Notes: generated by a model from the sequence alone, not told the origin. A stretch of DNA of 42,209 nt from an uncultured Alphaproteobacteria bacterium (GCA_902826245.1 CADEEA010000027.1:1-42209); one strand, 5' to 3'; numbered from the stretch's first letter, positions 29,758-39,583 are shown. Numbers and translations: made by a program.

Positions 29758-30240
29758 TCAGAATGGGATTTCGTCGTCTAGATCGGCGTTGAAGCTTTCC
29801 CGAGGTCCTTCAGCAGCGCGTTTGCCGCCGGCCTTGGAGGTGAAGCCGCCGCCGCCCTCATCTTCATAAGAGCGCCCGCCGCCTTCGCCCTTGCCGTCCA
29901 ACATCGTGAGTTCGCCGCGGTATTTTTGCAGCACCACTTCGGTGGAGTATTTCTCCGCGCCCGCCTGGTCAGTCCATTTGCGGGTCTGCAATTGCCCCTC
30001 GATGTAAACCTTGGCGCCCTTCTTCAGATATTGCTCGGCCACCTTGGCGATGTTTTCGTTGAAGATAACCACCCGGTGCCACTCGGTTTTTTCCTTGCGC
30101 TCGCCACTTTGCTTGTCGCGCCAGTTTTCCGACGTGGCCACGCTCAGATTGACCACCGGCTCGCCAGAATTGAGCCGCCGCACTTCCGGGTCCTTGCCCA
30201 GATTGCCGACCAAAATCACCTTGTTCACACTGCCAGCCAT
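29758..30240 (-). CDS. ssb: Single-stranded DNA-binding protein
   Basis: SSB (160 aa) coats single-stranded DNA in replication, recombination and repair. The N-terminal OB fold (about 3-112) starts [20 protein letters not shown] and contains EWHRVVIF and [16 protein letters not shown] short glycine-rich linker leads to the acidic protein-docking tip DLDDEIPF. It is divergent from the operon that ends in uvrA, as ssb and uvrA are in many proteobacteria. A good promoter with an overlapping LexA box lies 66-107 bases upstream. Confidence 0.97.
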   Translation of the reverse strand: MAGSVNKVILVGNLGKDPEVRRLNSGEPVVNLSVATSENWRDKQSGERKEKTEWHRVVIFNENIAKVAEQYLKKGAKVYIEGQLQTRKWTDQAGAEKYSTEVVLQKYRGELTMLDGKGEGGGRSYEDEGGGGFTSKAGGKRAAEGPRESFNADLDDEIPF

Positions 30241-30305
30241 CGCCGACCTCCTGTTTCCTGCGCTTACTCGATGGTGAGGCGATCAGACCGGCGGGCCGGC
30301 CCAAT

Positions 30306-30320
30306 GTTCTCTCTATGTTC
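30306..30320. promoter_or_regulatory. LexA (SOS) box, ssb-proximal
   Basis: GTTC-N7-GTTC (GTTCTCTCTATGTTC), the alphaproteobacterial LexA-binding sequence. Its GAAC half on the minus strand overlaps the -10 element of the ssb promoter, an arrangement that lets LexA block RNA polymerase. Confidence 0.85.
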
Positions 30321-30347
30321 TATACGCCGACTCGGGAGATTGGTAAA
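30319..30347 (-). promoter_or_regulatory. ssb promoter (-35 TTTACC, -10 TATAGA)
   Basis: On the minus strand TTTACC (30342-30347) and TATAGA (30319-30324) are separated by exactly 17 bases, directed at ssb. The -10 overlaps the LexA box. Confidence 0.65.
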
Positions 30348-30365
30348 GAGGGTGTAAATCCGATT

Positions 30366-30380
30366 GTTCTCTTTTTGTTC
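30366..30380. promoter_or_regulatory. LexA (SOS) box, uvrA-operon side
   Basis: A second GTTC-N7-GTTC (GTTCTCTTTTTGTTC), 60 bases from the first and 63-77 bases before the first rightward start. TTGACA follows directly at 30381-30386, but no good -10 stands 16-18 bases beyond it. Confidence 0.85.
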
Positions 30381-30442
30381 TTGACAGCGGGCGCCGGCCG
30401 CGTCCAGCCTTGAACGCTATTCCGCCTGTCCCAAGGAATAAC

Positions 30443-30690
30443 GTGCCGACCGCATTTCAGATCGGGCCGTATCGGCTGTTCTTTTTTTCGGCGGACGGCG
30501 CCGAGCCGCCCCACATTCACGTTGAGCGCGACGCGGGTATAGCCAAATATTGGTTGGCTCCGGTTCGACTGGCCGGGAGCCGCGGCTTTGGCGCGGCGGC
30601 TTTGGCGCGGCGGAGTTGCGAAAGCTGGAGCGTATCGTGGGTGAGAATGAGGCGCGCCTCTTGGAGGAGTGGAATGAGTATTTCGACTGA
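30443..30690 (+). pseudogene. DUF4160 gene disrupted by a 14-base tandem duplication
   Basis: The start is a GTG with AAGGA upstream, giving the family's usual opening PTAFQIGPYRLFFFSADGAEPPHIHVERD. After GSRGFGAA the frame meets a duplicated 14-base unit, and translation leaves the family sequence (LARRSCESWS). If one unit is removed, the protein continues ELRKLERIVGENEARLLEEWNEYFD and stops at 30690, exactly as DUF4160 proteins do. As it stands, the shifted frame runs without a stop into the DUF2442 gene and would make a 175 aa fusion. DUF4160 and DUF2442 genes are often neighbours and are suspected toxin-antitoxin-like pairs. Confidence 0.85.
30582..30613 (+). repeat. 14-base tandem duplication (frameshifting)
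   Basis: The unit GCGGCTTTGGCGCG is present in about 2.3 copies with a perfect 14-base period. Fourteen is not a multiple of three, so the second copy shifts the reading frame of the DUF4160 gene. Confidence 0.9.
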
Positions 30691-30970
30691 TCTCGCGCCC
30701 ATGCAGGCAATCGGCGTCGGCTGCAACGACGACACTTTGATTGTTGCGCTGAGCGACGAGCGCTCCATATCCGCGCCGCTCGCTTGGTTTCCGAGACTCC
30801 TGAACGCCAGCGCCGAGGAGCGCGGAGACTGGCGGCTCATTGGCGGCGGCACGGGCGTGCATTGGCCGCAGATCGACGAAGACATCAGCGTGGAAAATCT
30901 AATCGCAGGGAGGCCCTCGGCCGAGAAGCCCGAGTCGCTTGCACGCTGGCTCGCGTCTCGCGGCCGGTGA
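30674..30970 (+). CDS. DUF2442 protein
   Basis: This 98 aa protein fits the DUF2442 family: a short beta-rich start with IGVGCNDDTLIVALSDERSISAPLAWFPRL, then WRLIGGGTGVHWPQIDEDISVENLI. An ATG preceded by GGAGGAG six bases upstream gives an independent start inside the end of the DUF4160 gene. It can therefore be made even if the fusion from upstream is not. In complete pairs it is thought to partner the DUF4160 protein, so here it may be an orphan antitoxin-like protein. Its stop overlaps a possible GTG start of the next gene. Confidence 0.82.
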   Translation: MSISTDLAPMQAIGVGCNDDTLIVALSDERSISAPLAWFPRLLNASAEERGDWRLIGGGTGVHWPQIDEDISVENLIAGRPSAEKPESLARWLASRGR

Positions 30971-30978
30971 CCCCGGGA

Positions 30979-31758
30979 ATGTCGCAGAAAGCGCCTACCC
31001 TGTTTCTCGGCCACGGTTCGCCGATGAACGCTATCGAGGACACGCCATCCTCGCGTGGCTGGCGTGAGCTTGCGGGTGCGTTCGCGAGGCCGCGGGCAAT
31101 CGTTTGTGTCTCAGCACACTGGATCACCGAGGGGGTGCGCGTCACCGCCATGGAGCGCCCGCGCACGATCCACGATTTTGGCGGCTTTCCTCCAGAGCTG
31201 TTTGCCGTGCAATACCCCGCCCCTGGCGATCCTGTCCTGGCGGCTGACATCGTAGCGCGCCTTTCTGCTTATGGCGCCGAGCCTGATCTGCGCTGGGGGC
31301 TCGATCACGGAACCTGGAGCGTGCTAGCGCACATGTACCCGCAAGCAGATGTCCCGGTGTTGCAAGTGAGCCTCGATGCGCGCCGGACGCCGGATGAGCA
31401 TTACGCCATCGGCCAGGCGCTGGCGTCCTTGCGTTACGAAAACGTCTTGATCGTCGGCTCCGGCGACATCGTTCACAATCTGCGCGCCTTCTTCCACCGC
31501 GGCGCGTCCAATAACGGCGAAGCGGAAAAAGCGTTCGACGACGACATCGTCTCCGCTATCGAGTCGGACGATCATCGGGCCGTGTTGGATTATCGAAACT
31601 ACCCTCACGCAGCACACGCTGCGCCCGATTGGGATCATTTCTTCCCCTTGTTCTATACTCTCGCGGCGCGCGACGAGGGTGAACGCGCACACGTATTCAA
31701 CCGCCACTTCTTCCCAGGAATTTCGATGACCTGCATCGCCTTCGGCGCTCATCCATGA
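30979..31758 (+). CDS. ygiD: YgiD-type class III extradiol dioxygenase (DODA-like)
   Basis: This 259 aa protein of the LigB superfamily has the metal-binding histidines of the 4,5-DOPA dioxygenase group: His12 in GHGSPMNA, His47 in SAHW and His166 in IVHN. His220 (WDHFF) is near the active site. The opening [16 protein letters not shown] is family-typical. E. coli YgiD opens the DOPA ring in vitro; the natural substrate is unknown. A GTG at 30967 overlapping the previous stop (GTGA) is an alternative start adding four residues; neither start has a strong ribosome site. It is part of the chain of close genes ending in uvrA. Confidence 0.88.
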   Translation: MSQKAPTLFLGHGSPMNAIEDTPSSRGWRELAGAFARPRAIVCVSAHWITEGVRVTAMERPRTIHDFGGFPPELFAVQYPAPGDPVLAADIVARLSAYGAEPDLRWGLDHGTWSVLAHMYPQADVPVLQVSLDARRTPDEHYAIGQALASLRYENVLIVGSGDIVHNLRAFFHRGASNNGEAEKAFDDDIVSAIESDDHRAVLDYRNYPHAAHAAPDWDHFFPLFYTLAARDEGERAHVFNRHFFPGISMTCIAFGAHP

Positions 31759-32165
31759 GCGACGGCTTCACCAAGTTCGCGATCGCCGGCCTCGCGGTCG
31801 CTGCCGCGGCGGCCGGCGCCTCGCTCGCAGTCGGAGGGGAGGCGGCAGGACAAGGCGCCACCTTAGCTGCCGGCATTATCCTGGCTGTAGGCGACATTGC
31901 AGCGGCGTTGTGGGTCGCCGGCGCTTCAAGGCGGCGCGGGAACATTTTGGCCTGGGCTCGGCTTGGCCTGGTCGCCGCCGCCGTCACCTACATCGCGCTG
32001 TACGCCATCGTCACCCCCGCGCTCGCTTATGCGCTGACGGACGGCGCGTCATCCTGGCGCACCTTTGGCATTCTTGGCTTGGCGTCCGCGTTTGGCCTGG
32101 CGCTCCTGTGGCTGTCGCTCCGGTTTGCATGGCGACGGTTTGCACCGAAGCCGGGCGCGCCATGA
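31755..32165 (+). CDS. Small four-helix membrane protein
   Basis: This 136 aa hydrophobic protein has four predicted membrane helices (about 7-27, 36-57, 67-90 and 103-123) and a basic C-terminal tail ([14 protein letters not shown]). I recognise no family. It overlaps the dioxygenase gene and the uvrA gene by ATGA at both ends, which strongly indicates a single message and translational coupling. Confidence 0.8.
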   Translation: MSDGFTKFAIAGLAVAAAAAGASLAVGGEAAGQGATLAAGIILAVGDIAAALWVAGASRRRGNILAWARLGLVAAAVTYIALYAIVTPALAYALTDGASSWRTFGILGLASAFGLALLWLSLRFAWRRFAPKPGAP

Positions 32166-35080
32166 AGGACGGGCTCACCCATATCCGCGTCCGCGGCGCG
32201 CGCGAGCACAATCTCAAAGGCGTCAACGTCGACATTCCGCGCAATGAGCTTGTGGTGATCACCGGCCTTTCTGGCAGCGGCAAATCTTCGCTCGCGTTCG
32301 ACACCATCTACGCCGAAGGCCAGCGCCGATACGTGGAGAGCTTGTCGGCATACGCGCGTCAATTCCTGGAATTGATGCAGAAGCCCGACGTCGATTCCAT
32401 CGAGGGCCTGTCGCCCGCGATTTCCATCGAGCAGAAAACCACCTCGCGCAACCCGCGCTCCACCGTCGGCACCGTCACTGAGATTTACGATTATATGCGC
32501 CTCCTGTGGGCGCGCGTCGGCGTGCCTTACTCGCCCGCCACCGGCTTGCCGATTGAAGCCATGCAAGTCGCGCAGATGGTCGACCGCATCATGGCGCTGC
32601 CGGAGGGGACGCGGCTCTATCTGCTTGCGCCGATCGTGCGCGACCGTAAGGGCGAATACCGCAAGGAAATGGCGGAGCTTTTGAAGAAAGGCTACCAGCG
32701 CGCCAAGATCGATGGCGAGTTCCACGAACTCTCAGAGCCCCCGACGCTCGATAAGAAGCTGAAACACGACATCGAAGTCGTGATCGACCGCGTTGCGGTG
32801 AAAGCAGGTCTGGAAACGCGACTGGCGGATTCGCTCGAGCAAGCGCTGAAACTGGCCGATGGCATTGCCTATGCGGAGTTTGCCGACGGCAAGAAAGAGC
32901 GCCTGATTTTCTCTCAGAAATTCGCCTGCCCCGTTTCCGGCTTTACTATCCCCGAAATAGAGCCGCGACTTTTCTCGTTCAACAATCCCGCCGGCGCCTG
33001 CCCGACTTGCGACGGCCTTGGCGTGCAACTCAAATTCGATGCTGCGCTGGTTGTGCCCGAGCCATCGAAATCGCTGAAAGACGGCGCCGTGGCGCCATGG
33101 GCCAAGGGACCTTCCCCGCTTTACGCGCAAACGCTCGAGGCGCTAGCGAAGCACTTCAAGGCGAAGGCCACCGGCCCATGGAAAGAGCTCCCGAAGGCGC
33201 TACGCGACGCCATCCTTCACGGGACCGACGATCCCATCAAGTTCGTCTATGACGACGGCGTGCGCCGCTACGAAACCACCAAGAATTTCGAGGGCGTGCT
33301 GCCGAACCTGGAGCGCCGCTGGAAGGAAACCGACAGCGCCTGGGTGCGCGAGGAACTCGCAAAATATCAATCCGAGGCGCCGTGCCCAACATGTGCCGGC
33401 AAACGCCTCAAGCCGGAGGCGCTGGCGGTGCGCGTGGGCGGCAGCGACATCGCCGTAGCCTCCACGCTCTCGATCCGCGCTGCGCGTGACTGGTTCGATG
33501 GGCTCAACAAGACGCTCACGCCAAAGCAGCGCGAAATCGCCGTTCGCATTCTCAAAGAGATCAACGACCGCCTGCGCTTCCTGGTGGATGTCGGCCTCGA
33601 TTACCTCTCGTTAGGGCGCGCATCGGGCACATTGTCCGGCGGAGAAAGCCAGCGCATCCGGCTCGCGTCGCAAATCGGCTCAGGATTGACGGGTGTACTC
33701 TACGTGTTGGACGAGCCCTCGATCGGCCTGCACCAACGCGACAATACGCGGCTTCTGGAAACGCTCAAACGATTGCGCGATCTTGGCAATTCAGTGCTTG
33801 TTGTGGAGCATGACGAGGAAGCCATTCTCGCCGCCGACTACGTGATCGATATGGGGCCGGCCGCGGGCGTCCATGGCGGTCGCATCATCGCCGAAGGCGT
33901 CGCCGGGGCGATTCAGAAAAACAAAGACAGCATCACCGGCGCTTATCTCACCGGCGCGCGCGAGATCGCGATCCCGGAAAAGCGCCGCCGCCTCATCAAG
34001 AACCGCTCGCTTACGATCAAGGGCGCGCGCGCCAACAATTTACGGAACCTCGACGCCGAAATCCCCCTTGGCGTGTTCACTTGCGTCACGGGCGTATCCG
34101 GCGGCGGCAAATCTACGTTAGTTGTCGAGACGTTGTACAAAGCGGTGGCGCGGCATTGGCACGGCGCGAGCGACGTTCCTGCCGAGCACGATGCGATCCT
34201 CGGCCTCGAACACATCGACAAGATCATCGACATCGATCAATCGCCGATAGGGCGCACGCCGCGCTCCAACCCCGCCACCTATACCGGCGCGTTCACGCCG
34301 ATTCGCGACTGGTTTGCGGGCCTGCCGGAATCCAAGGCGCGCGGCTATGGCCCAGGCCGGTTCTCGTTCAACGTCAAGGGCGGGCGCTGCGAGGCTTGCC
34401 AGGGCGACGGCGTCATCAAGATCGAGATGCACTTCCTGCCCGACGTCTACGTCACCTGCGACGCCTGCAAAGGCAAGCGCTACAATCGCGAGACGCTTGA
34501 GGTGCTGTACAAGGGCAAATCGATTTCCGACGTGCTCGACATGACCGTTGAGGAAGGCGCCAACCTCTTCGCCGCGGTTCCCAGCATTCGCGAAAAACTG
34601 GAGACGCTGAAGCGCGTGGGCCTCGGCTATGTGCATATCGGCCAGCAGGCGACGACGCTCTCAGGCGGCGAGGCCCAGCGCGTAAAGCTTTCCAAGGAAC
34701 TTTCCAAACGCGCGACCGGAAGGACGCTCTATATTCTCGACGAACCCACCACCGGTCTGCATTTCGAGGACGTGAAGAAGCTGCTCGAGGTGCTGCACGA
34801 ACTGGTCGACAATGGCAATTCCGTACTGGTGATCGAGCACAATCTCGACGTCATCAAGACCGCCGACTGGGTGCTCGACCTCGGCCCCGAGGGCGGCGAC
34901 GGCGGCGGACGCATCGTTGCGCAGGGCACGCCGGAGGATGTGGCAAAGGTGAAGGCGAGCCACACTGGGCGCTATCTCGCGGAAGCGCTGAAGCGGCATG
35001 GAGAGCGCAAAAAAGTTGGGACGCCGGCCTCAGAACTCAAGCCCGCACGAAAGCCGGCCAAGAAACGCGCAACCGGATAG
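32162..35080 (+). CDS. uvrA: Excinuclease ABC subunit A
   Basis: UvrA (972 aa) is the damage-recognition ATPase of nucleotide excision repair. It has two ABC units, with Walker [10 protein letters not shown] at 35-43 and a second GVSGGGKST near residue 650. The signature motifs are [12 protein letters not shown] and [12 protein letters not shown]. Zinc-binding cysteine pairs are seen in [16 protein letters not shown] and CEACQGDG...CDACKGKR. The start is the ATG overlapping the upstream membrane-protein stop (ATGA); the same frame is open further upstream but that part is the shadow of another gene. A lysine-rich tail follows the second ATPase. It is the last gene of a five-frame rightward operon behind a LexA box. 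Confidence 0.97.
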   Translation: MKDGLTHIRVRGAREHNLKGVNVDIPRNELVVITGLSGSGKSSLAFDTIYAEGQRRYVESLSAYARQFLELMQKPDVDSIEGLSPAISIEQKTTSRNPRSTVGTVTEIYDYMRLLWARVGVPYSPATGLPIEAMQVAQMVDRIMALPEGTRLYLLAPIVRDRKGEYRKEMAELLKKGYQRAKIDGEFHELSEPPTLDKKLKHDIEVVIDRVAVKAGLETRLADSLEQALKLADGIAYAEFADGKKERLIFSQKFACPVSGFTIPEIEPRLFSFNNPAGACPTCDGLGVQLKFDAALVVPEPSKSLKDGAVAPWAKGPSPLYAQTLEALAKHFKAKATGPWKELPKALRDAILHGTDDPIKFVYDDGVRRYETTKNFEGVLPNLERRWKETDSAWVREELAKYQSEAPCPTCAGKRLKPEALAVRVGGSDIAVASTLSIRAARDWFDGLNKTLTPKQREIAVRILKEINDRLRFLVDVGLDYLSLGRASGTLSGGESQRIRLASQIGSGLTGVLYVLDEPSIGLHQRDNTRLLETLKRLRDLGNSVLVVEHDEEAILAADYVIDMGPAAGVHGGRIIAEGVAGAIQKNKDSITGAYLTGAREIAIPEKRRRLIKNRSLTIKGARANNLRNLDAEIPLGVFTCVTGVSGGGKSTLVVETLYKAVARHWHGASDVPAEHDAILGLEHIDKIIDIDQSPIGRTPRSNPATYTGAFTPIRDWFAGLPESKARGYGPGRFSFNVKGGRCEACQGDGVIKIEMHFLPDVYVTCDACKGKRYNRETLEVLYKGKSISDVLDMTVEEGANLFAAVPSIREKLETLKRVGLGYVHIGQQATTLSGGEAQRVKLSKELSKRATGRTLYILDEPTTGLHFEDVKKLLEVLHELVDNGNSVLVIEHNLDVIKTADWVLDLGPEGGDGGGRIVAQGTPEDVAKVKASHTGRYLAEALKRHGERKKVGTPASELKPARKPAKKRATG

Positions 35081-35139
35081 TGGATGTCGGCGCGGCGTTT
35101 GCCGGGCGAAGCGAACTCGAGAAACGTTCAGCGCCTTGG

Positions 35140-36072
35140 CTACCCCGCGCTCTCCGGCTCGATCTTGCCTTCTTCCAAAGCTGCGACCGCCGCGCGCGCG
35201 TTGACGCCGAACAACGTCACGTAGAACACCATGGCGATCAGGAGCGACACAAGCTGAATGCCAATGTAAACAGCCAGAGCGCCCGGCGCCGAAAGTGCGG
35301 CCTCGATCGCTTCATTGACCGCCATCGACATAGCCATTGGATCGTCGCGTGCCGCCATGATGTCGGCGAGATGGGGCCCCAGCGCCCAATACATCCATCC
35401 CCCTGAAACCGCGCACGCGAGCAGGAGGTAGATCAACCAGAGGAGAAGGAATGAACCAAACAGAGCCCAGAAGCGGTCGTGCGACACCTTCCATGCGTCG
35501 AAGAAGGCGAACCTGCGCTCGGCGATTGCGGTCGCTGCAGCGGGCGCCAAACGGACGCCCAACACAATTGGCGTCAACACAGCCAAGATCGGAACAGCGA
35601 TGATGAGCAGGGAGTCGCCGACCATCGCTCGGAACAGGCCTGCGAACACAGATATCGCAATGAACCCCAAGAAAAACGCTAAGAACCACACCCAATAGAT
35701 GCCATAGACCCGCCACGTGTCGTCATCCAGCGCTAACCCGAACAATCCCTTAGTCTCGCCGCGAACCATCCAGCGTAAGCAGCCTGCTTCGAACGCCGCC
35801 AATAGAATGAAGAGGCTGAAAAGAAGGATCAGGTAGCCGAGCATTGACCAGGCTATATTGCCAGGCGACATGATGGCGGCGATGGCTTCGGGATCGTCTT
35901 GAAGAAGCCCCGCAAGGTCGCCACTAGAGCCGAAGATCGCCCAGACTATCCCCGCGAAGACCGCATAGAGCGCGATCAATATCACAACAAAGGCGATGCT
36001 GGTCTTCAGCAGCACGCCGTTTTGTTCGCGCTTGCGAAACGCGAAAAAGGTCGCCTTTAGCGGTTCGGCCAT
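35140..36072 (-). CDS. Six-helix membrane protein of unknown function
   Basis: This 310 aa inner-membrane protein has six long hydrophobic segments: about 24-47, 80-107, 122-146, 153-176, 200-230 and 275-300. Acidic and polar loops lie between them. The start is the Met with GGAGG at good spacing; an in-frame Met 13 codons earlier is less likely. The pattern, with a short N-terminal FFAFRKRE and a DAWK segment near 190, resembles uncharacterised alphaproteobacterial membrane proteins, but I can give no function. It converges with uvrA, 59 bases away. Confidence 0.78.
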   Translation of the reverse strand: MAEPLKATFFAFRKREQNGVLLKTSIAFVVILIALYAVFAGIVWAIFGSSGDLAGLLQDDPEAIAAIMSPGNIAWSMLGYLILLFSLFILLAAFEAGCLRWMVRGETKGLFGLALDDDTWRVYGIYWVWFLAFFLGFIAISVFAGLFRAMVGDSLLIIAVPILAVLTPIVLGVRLAPAAATAIAERRFAFFDAWKVSHDRFWALFGSFLLLWLIYLLLACAVSGGWMYWALGPHLADIMAARDDPMAMSMAVNEAIEAALSAPGALAVYIGIQLVSLLIAMVFYVTLFGVNARAAVAALEEGKIEPESAG

Positions 36073-36117
36073 TCTCGTCCCTCCGCTGTCTGACATGCAC
36101 CCAGATCGCACGCGGGA

Positions 36118-36528
36118 TCAATCGCACTCGCGCCTTTGGCCCTGGAAAATAGTAAGCCCTGCCGGCCCGCCCAGTATCTCGATCGTGAGCCGGTCGCCGT
36201 GGCGATCGATGAAGGCGCGCCCGCCTTCAAGTGAGCCGCTCTCGCCCTCGGCCACCGCCCAGCATAGGGTTGGCGCGCCATTAGATCCGAGTTCGCAGAA
36301 TTCCTGGCCTTTGCCACCGTCTCCCAGCCGATACCGGGTCGACGCGCCGATCCGCGGGTCGTTGCGCACGCCGAGCATGGCCTCAGGCTGCGCCGGATCC
36401 GGGGTCCAACGCATGACCGCCTCGCCAGGGGCCGCAGAAACCCAGCACCCTGCAAGACGCTCGGCCGGCGTCGCGGCCGGCATTGTCGCGCAGGCCACTA
36501 GAGCAAGACAGGCAAGGACAGTTCTCAT
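36118..36528 (-). CDS. Small lipoprotein of unknown function
   Basis: This 136 aa protein has a lipoprotein signal (CLALVAC, acylated Cys13) followed by AERLAGCWVS, a start seen in many small lipocalin-like lipoproteins. Conserved-looking cysteines at about 28, 78, 89 and the C-terminal 135 could form disulphides. The start overlaps the end of dapF as ATGA, so it is coupled to it. I do not recognise a functional family. Confidence 0.72.
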   Translation of the reverse strand: MRTVLACLALVACATMPAATPAERLAGCWVSAAPGEAVMRWTPDPAQPEAMLGVRNDPRIGASTRYRLGDGGKGQEFCELGSNGAPTLCWAVAEGESGSLEGGRAFIDRHGDRLTIEILGGPAGLTIFQGQRRECD

Positions 36529-37340
36529 GGCGCCGGCAGCTCCCCTGTGTGTTCAAGTTCGACCGGTCCTGTCATCAACACTCGATCGTCTCCTGCGCGC
36601 CACTCAATCTCAAGTGATCCGCCGTCCAAAATCACTTCAGCGCGGCGCCCGCAATGGCCCTGCCGATGCGCAGCGACGAGGGCGGCGCAAGCGCCGGTGC
36701 CGCAGGCCTGCGTCTCCCCAACCCCGCGCTCCCAAACCCGCAGGCGGATGCGATCGGGCGCTTGAACCTCGGCGAAACCGACATTCGCGCGTTCGGGGAA
36801 AAGCGGGTCGTACTCCACCTGCGGCCCAACGCTGGCCACCGGCGCCGCGTTCGCTTCGGGGACAAAGAACACGACATGGGGATTGCCCATGTTTACCGCA
36901 CCGGGCTCGCTGAGCCCAGCCATGGAATACTCAAGCCGCGCGGTGTCCATCGCCCGAGCCAGCGGAATTTCCTCCCAGCGCAGCAGCGGCGAACCCATAT
37001 CGACGCTAATCAGGCGCTCGCCGACGCGCTGAGCGTAGAGCAGGCCGGCGCCGGTCTCGATGCGCCGCGAAGCGGCCCCGCCTTCCTCCAGCAGCAGCCA
37101 GGCGACGCAGCGCGTAGCATTGCCGCAAGCGTCGACCTCGCCGCCATCGGCGTTCCAGATACGCATATAGGCGTCGCCGCGGATGGAGCGCTCAACCGCG
37201 ATCACCTGGTCGCAACCAAGGCCGGACTTCCGATCGGCGATGGCGCGCGCCTGTGTAGGCGACAGCGGCAAGCTCCCCCGCGACCGCGCGTCAATGATGA
37301 CAAAATCATTGCCGCAACCGTTCATCTTGAAATAGCGCAT
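36525..37340 (-). CDS. dapF: Diaminopimelate epimerase
   Basis: DapF (271 aa) interconverts LL- and meso-diaminopimelate for lysine and peptidoglycan synthesis. Both catalytic cysteines are present: Cys72 in DACGNATRC and Cys213 in QACGTGACAA. The opening FKMNGCGNDFVIIDAR and the NMGNPHVVFF segment at 150-159 are typical. I chose the Met before RYFKMNGCGNDF, as family members begin there. It is the first gene of a two-gene leftward unit and diverges from the prolyl oligopeptidase gene. Confidence 0.97.
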   Translation of the reverse strand: MRYFKMNGCGNDFVIIDARSRGSLPLSPTQARAIADRKSGLGCDQVIAVERSIRGDAYMRIWNADGGEVDACGNATRCVAWLLLEEGGAASRRIETGAGLLYAQRVGERLISVDMGSPLLRWEEIPLARAMDTARLEYSMAGLSEPGAVNMGNPHVVFFVPEANAAPVASVGPQVEYDPLFPERANVGFAEVQAPDRIRLRVWERGVGETQACGTGACAALVAAHRQGHCGRRAEVILDGGSLEIEWRAGDDRVLMTGPVELEHTGELPAP

Positions 37341-37444
37341 CGGCGGGATTCTAGTCGGCTTCGCCCAAAAACGCACCCCCTGGAGCGCCGGCCCTTCCCA
37401 GCCGGCCCCGCTTCTGCTTGGTTGCCCAATCAGAGGGGAATCCC

Positions 37445-39559
37445 ATGCGCTTTGTCACTTTCGCCGCTGCCGGACTGGCGGCGCTTGTTCTGGGGTCGTG
37501 CAGCACCATGCAATCCTTCATGCCCTCGCAACCTGACCCATATCTTTGGCTCGAGGAGGTCGAAGGCGAGCGCGCGTTGGCCTGGGTGCGCGAGCAGAAC
37601 GCGCAATCGCTGGCGCAGCTGCAGGGCGATGCCCGCTACGCATCGCTGCACGCTGACGCGCTCGCCATCGCCAACAATCGCGACCGGCTACCGACCGGTG
37701 AGGTGCGCGAGGGCTTCTATTACAATTTCTGGCAGGACGAGACCCATGTGCGCGGCATCTGGCGGCGCTCGCCGTTACGCGCGTACGCCGCTGGCGCACC
37801 GGTCTGGGAAACGCTGCTGGACGTGGACGCGCTCGCCGCCGCGGAAAATGCCAATTGGGTGTTCAAAGGCGCCAATTGCCTTGAGGGTTCGACGCGCTGC
37901 ATGATTTCGCTGTCCAATGGCGGCAAAGACGCGTCCACCGAACGCGAGTACGACATCGCTGCGCGTTCGTTCGTGCGAGACGGCTTTGTGGTCCCCGAAG
38001 CGAAGTCTTCCGTCGCCTGGCTTGACCAGGACAATTTGATCGTCGGCACGGATTGGGGTCCGGGCACGATGACGGAATCCGGCTACGCCTACGTGCTCAA
38101 ACGCTGGACCCGGGGAACCCCACTCGCCAGCGCCGCCGAAATCATACGCGGCCAGAACACCGATGTCGGCGTGTTCGCCGGCATACTCGAGGACGTCGAC
38201 GGCACGCGCATCGCGGTCGGCTATGAGAGCGACACCTTCTTTGAGTCCACGTTCTGGCGCCTTGGCGGCGAGGCGCCCCAGCGCATCAATCTGCCAACAA
38301 AAGCAACCATTCAAGGCCTCTACAAGGGCCACCTGATCGCTACATTGGAGCAAGATTGGGCCCCGCCCGGCACCGCCGCCGCCGCGCCGTCCATTTCATC
38401 GGGCTCGCTCATCGCGATCACGCTCGACACCGCAACCAGCGCCGCGCCGCAAGTTGCGATTCTGCATTCTCCGAGCGTACGTCAATCGATCGAAGCGGTG
38501 GCTATCACGCGCGACGCCATCCTGGTCGCCGGCTACGAGAATGTGCGCGGACGCATGTTGCGCTTTTCGTATGACGGCCGCGCCTGGGTGGAGGGCCAAG
38601 TGAACCTGCCAGCCACCGGCTCAATCTCCTTCGCGGGTTCCTCGGCCACGGAGCAGATCGCCTTCGCGGTGTACGAAGATTATTTGACACCAGACACGCT
38701 CTACGCACTTGACGAGCGCGCCACGCGCGCGCGCGCCGTCCGCTCCTTGCCGGCTTTGTTCGACGCGCAGAATTTTGTCGCCGAGCAATTCGAGGCGACG
38801 AGCCGCGACGGTACGCGCGTGCCCTATTTCGTCGTCCACCGCCGCGACATAGCGCTCAACGGCGAAAACCCGACCCTGCTTTGGGCCTACGGTGGATTCC
38901 AGGTTTCCTACCCGCCGAATTACAGTCCCTATGTAGGCAAGATGTGGCTTGAACGCGGCGGCGTTTATGTGCTCGCCAACATCCGCGGCGGCGGCGAGTT
39001 CGGGCCAGCATGGCACCAAGCCGGGCTACGCACCAATCGCCAAGTGATCTACGACGATTTCTTCGCCGTTGAGCAGGATCTGGTCGCGCGCCGCATCACC
39101 AGCCCGCGAAGGTTGGGCATCATGGGCGGCTCCAATGGCGGCTTATTGATGGGGGTTATGCTCAACCAGCATCCGGAGATGATCAACGCCGCGGTAGTGC
39201 AGGTGCCGCTGCTCGACATGATGCGCTTCGACCAATTGCTCGCCGGCGCCTCCTGGGTCGATGAATACGGCTCACCCTCCAACCCGCGCGAACGGCGCTT
39301 CTTGCGCTCCATCTCTCCATATCAAAACCTAAGTGCCCGGCCGGACTTCCCGCTGCCGTTCGTGCTCACCTCCACCAAGGACGACCGCGTCCATCCTGGT
39401 CACGCGCGCAAATATGTGGCGCGGATGCGCGAGCTAGGGATGCCGGTGCTTTATTATGAAAACATAGACGGCGGCCATGCGGCGGCGGCGAATTTGAATG
39501 AAGCCGCACGCCGCCGCGCACTGGAGTACACTTATTTGATGCAGCGCCTGATGGATTAG
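37445..39559 (+). CDS. S9 prolyl oligopeptidase family lipoprotein
   Basis: This 704 aa serine peptidase is anchored in the envelope by a lipoprotein signal (LVLGSC, Cys19). The N-terminal PDPYLWLEEVEGERALAWVREQN is the family's opening. A beta-propeller occupies about 90-430 and the alpha/beta-hydrolase domain the rest. Ser563 lies in GGSNGGLL, Asp647 in TKDDRVH and His678 in DGGHAA. It should cleave short peptides after proline or a related residue. The start has AGAGGGGA upstream. It is transcribed alone, divergent from dapF, and followed by 511 bases without a gene. Confidence 0.94.
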   Translation: MRFVTFAAAGLAALVLGSCSTMQSFMPSQPDPYLWLEEVEGERALAWVREQNAQSLAQLQGDARYASLHADALAIANNRDRLPTGEVREGFYYNFWQDETHVRGIWRRSPLRAYAAGAPVWETLLDVDALAAAENANWVFKGANCLEGSTRCMISLSNGGKDASTEREYDIAARSFVRDGFVVPEAKSSVAWLDQDNLIVGTDWGPGTMTESGYAYVLKRWTRGTPLASAAEIIRGQNTDVGVFAGILEDVDGTRIAVGYESDTFFESTFWRLGGEAPQRINLPTKATIQGLYKGHLIATLEQDWAPPGTAAAAPSISSGSLIAITLDTATSAAPQVAILHSPSVRQSIEAVAITRDAILVAGYENVRGRMLRFSYDGRAWVEGQVNLPATGSISFAGSSATEQIAFAVYEDYLTPDTLYALDERATRARAVRSLPALFDAQNFVAEQFEATSRDGTRVPYFVVHRRDIALNGENPTLLWAYGGFQVSYPPNYSPYVGKMWLERGGVYVLANIRGGGEFGPAWHQAGLRTNRQVIYDDFFAVEQDLVARRITSPRRLGIMGGSNGGLLMGVMLNQHPEMINAAVVQVPLLDMMRFDQLLAGASWVDEYGSPSNPRERRFLRSISPYQNLSARPDFPLPFVLTSTKDDRVHPGHARKYVARMRELGMPVLYYENIDGGHAAAANLNEAARRRALEYTYLMQRLMD

Positions 39560-39583
39560 CGCAAATTCAGAAACACCACCCAT

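Noticed and set aside
30381..30386. TTGACA as the -35 of the rightward uvrA-operon promoter
   Set aside because: No acceptable -10 lies 16-18 bases downstream, so I did not annotate a promoter although one must exist nearby.
31910..32161. N-terminal extension of uvrA
   Set aside because: The frame is open but overlaps the membrane-protein gene, and UvrA proteins begin at the [15 protein letters not shown] segment.
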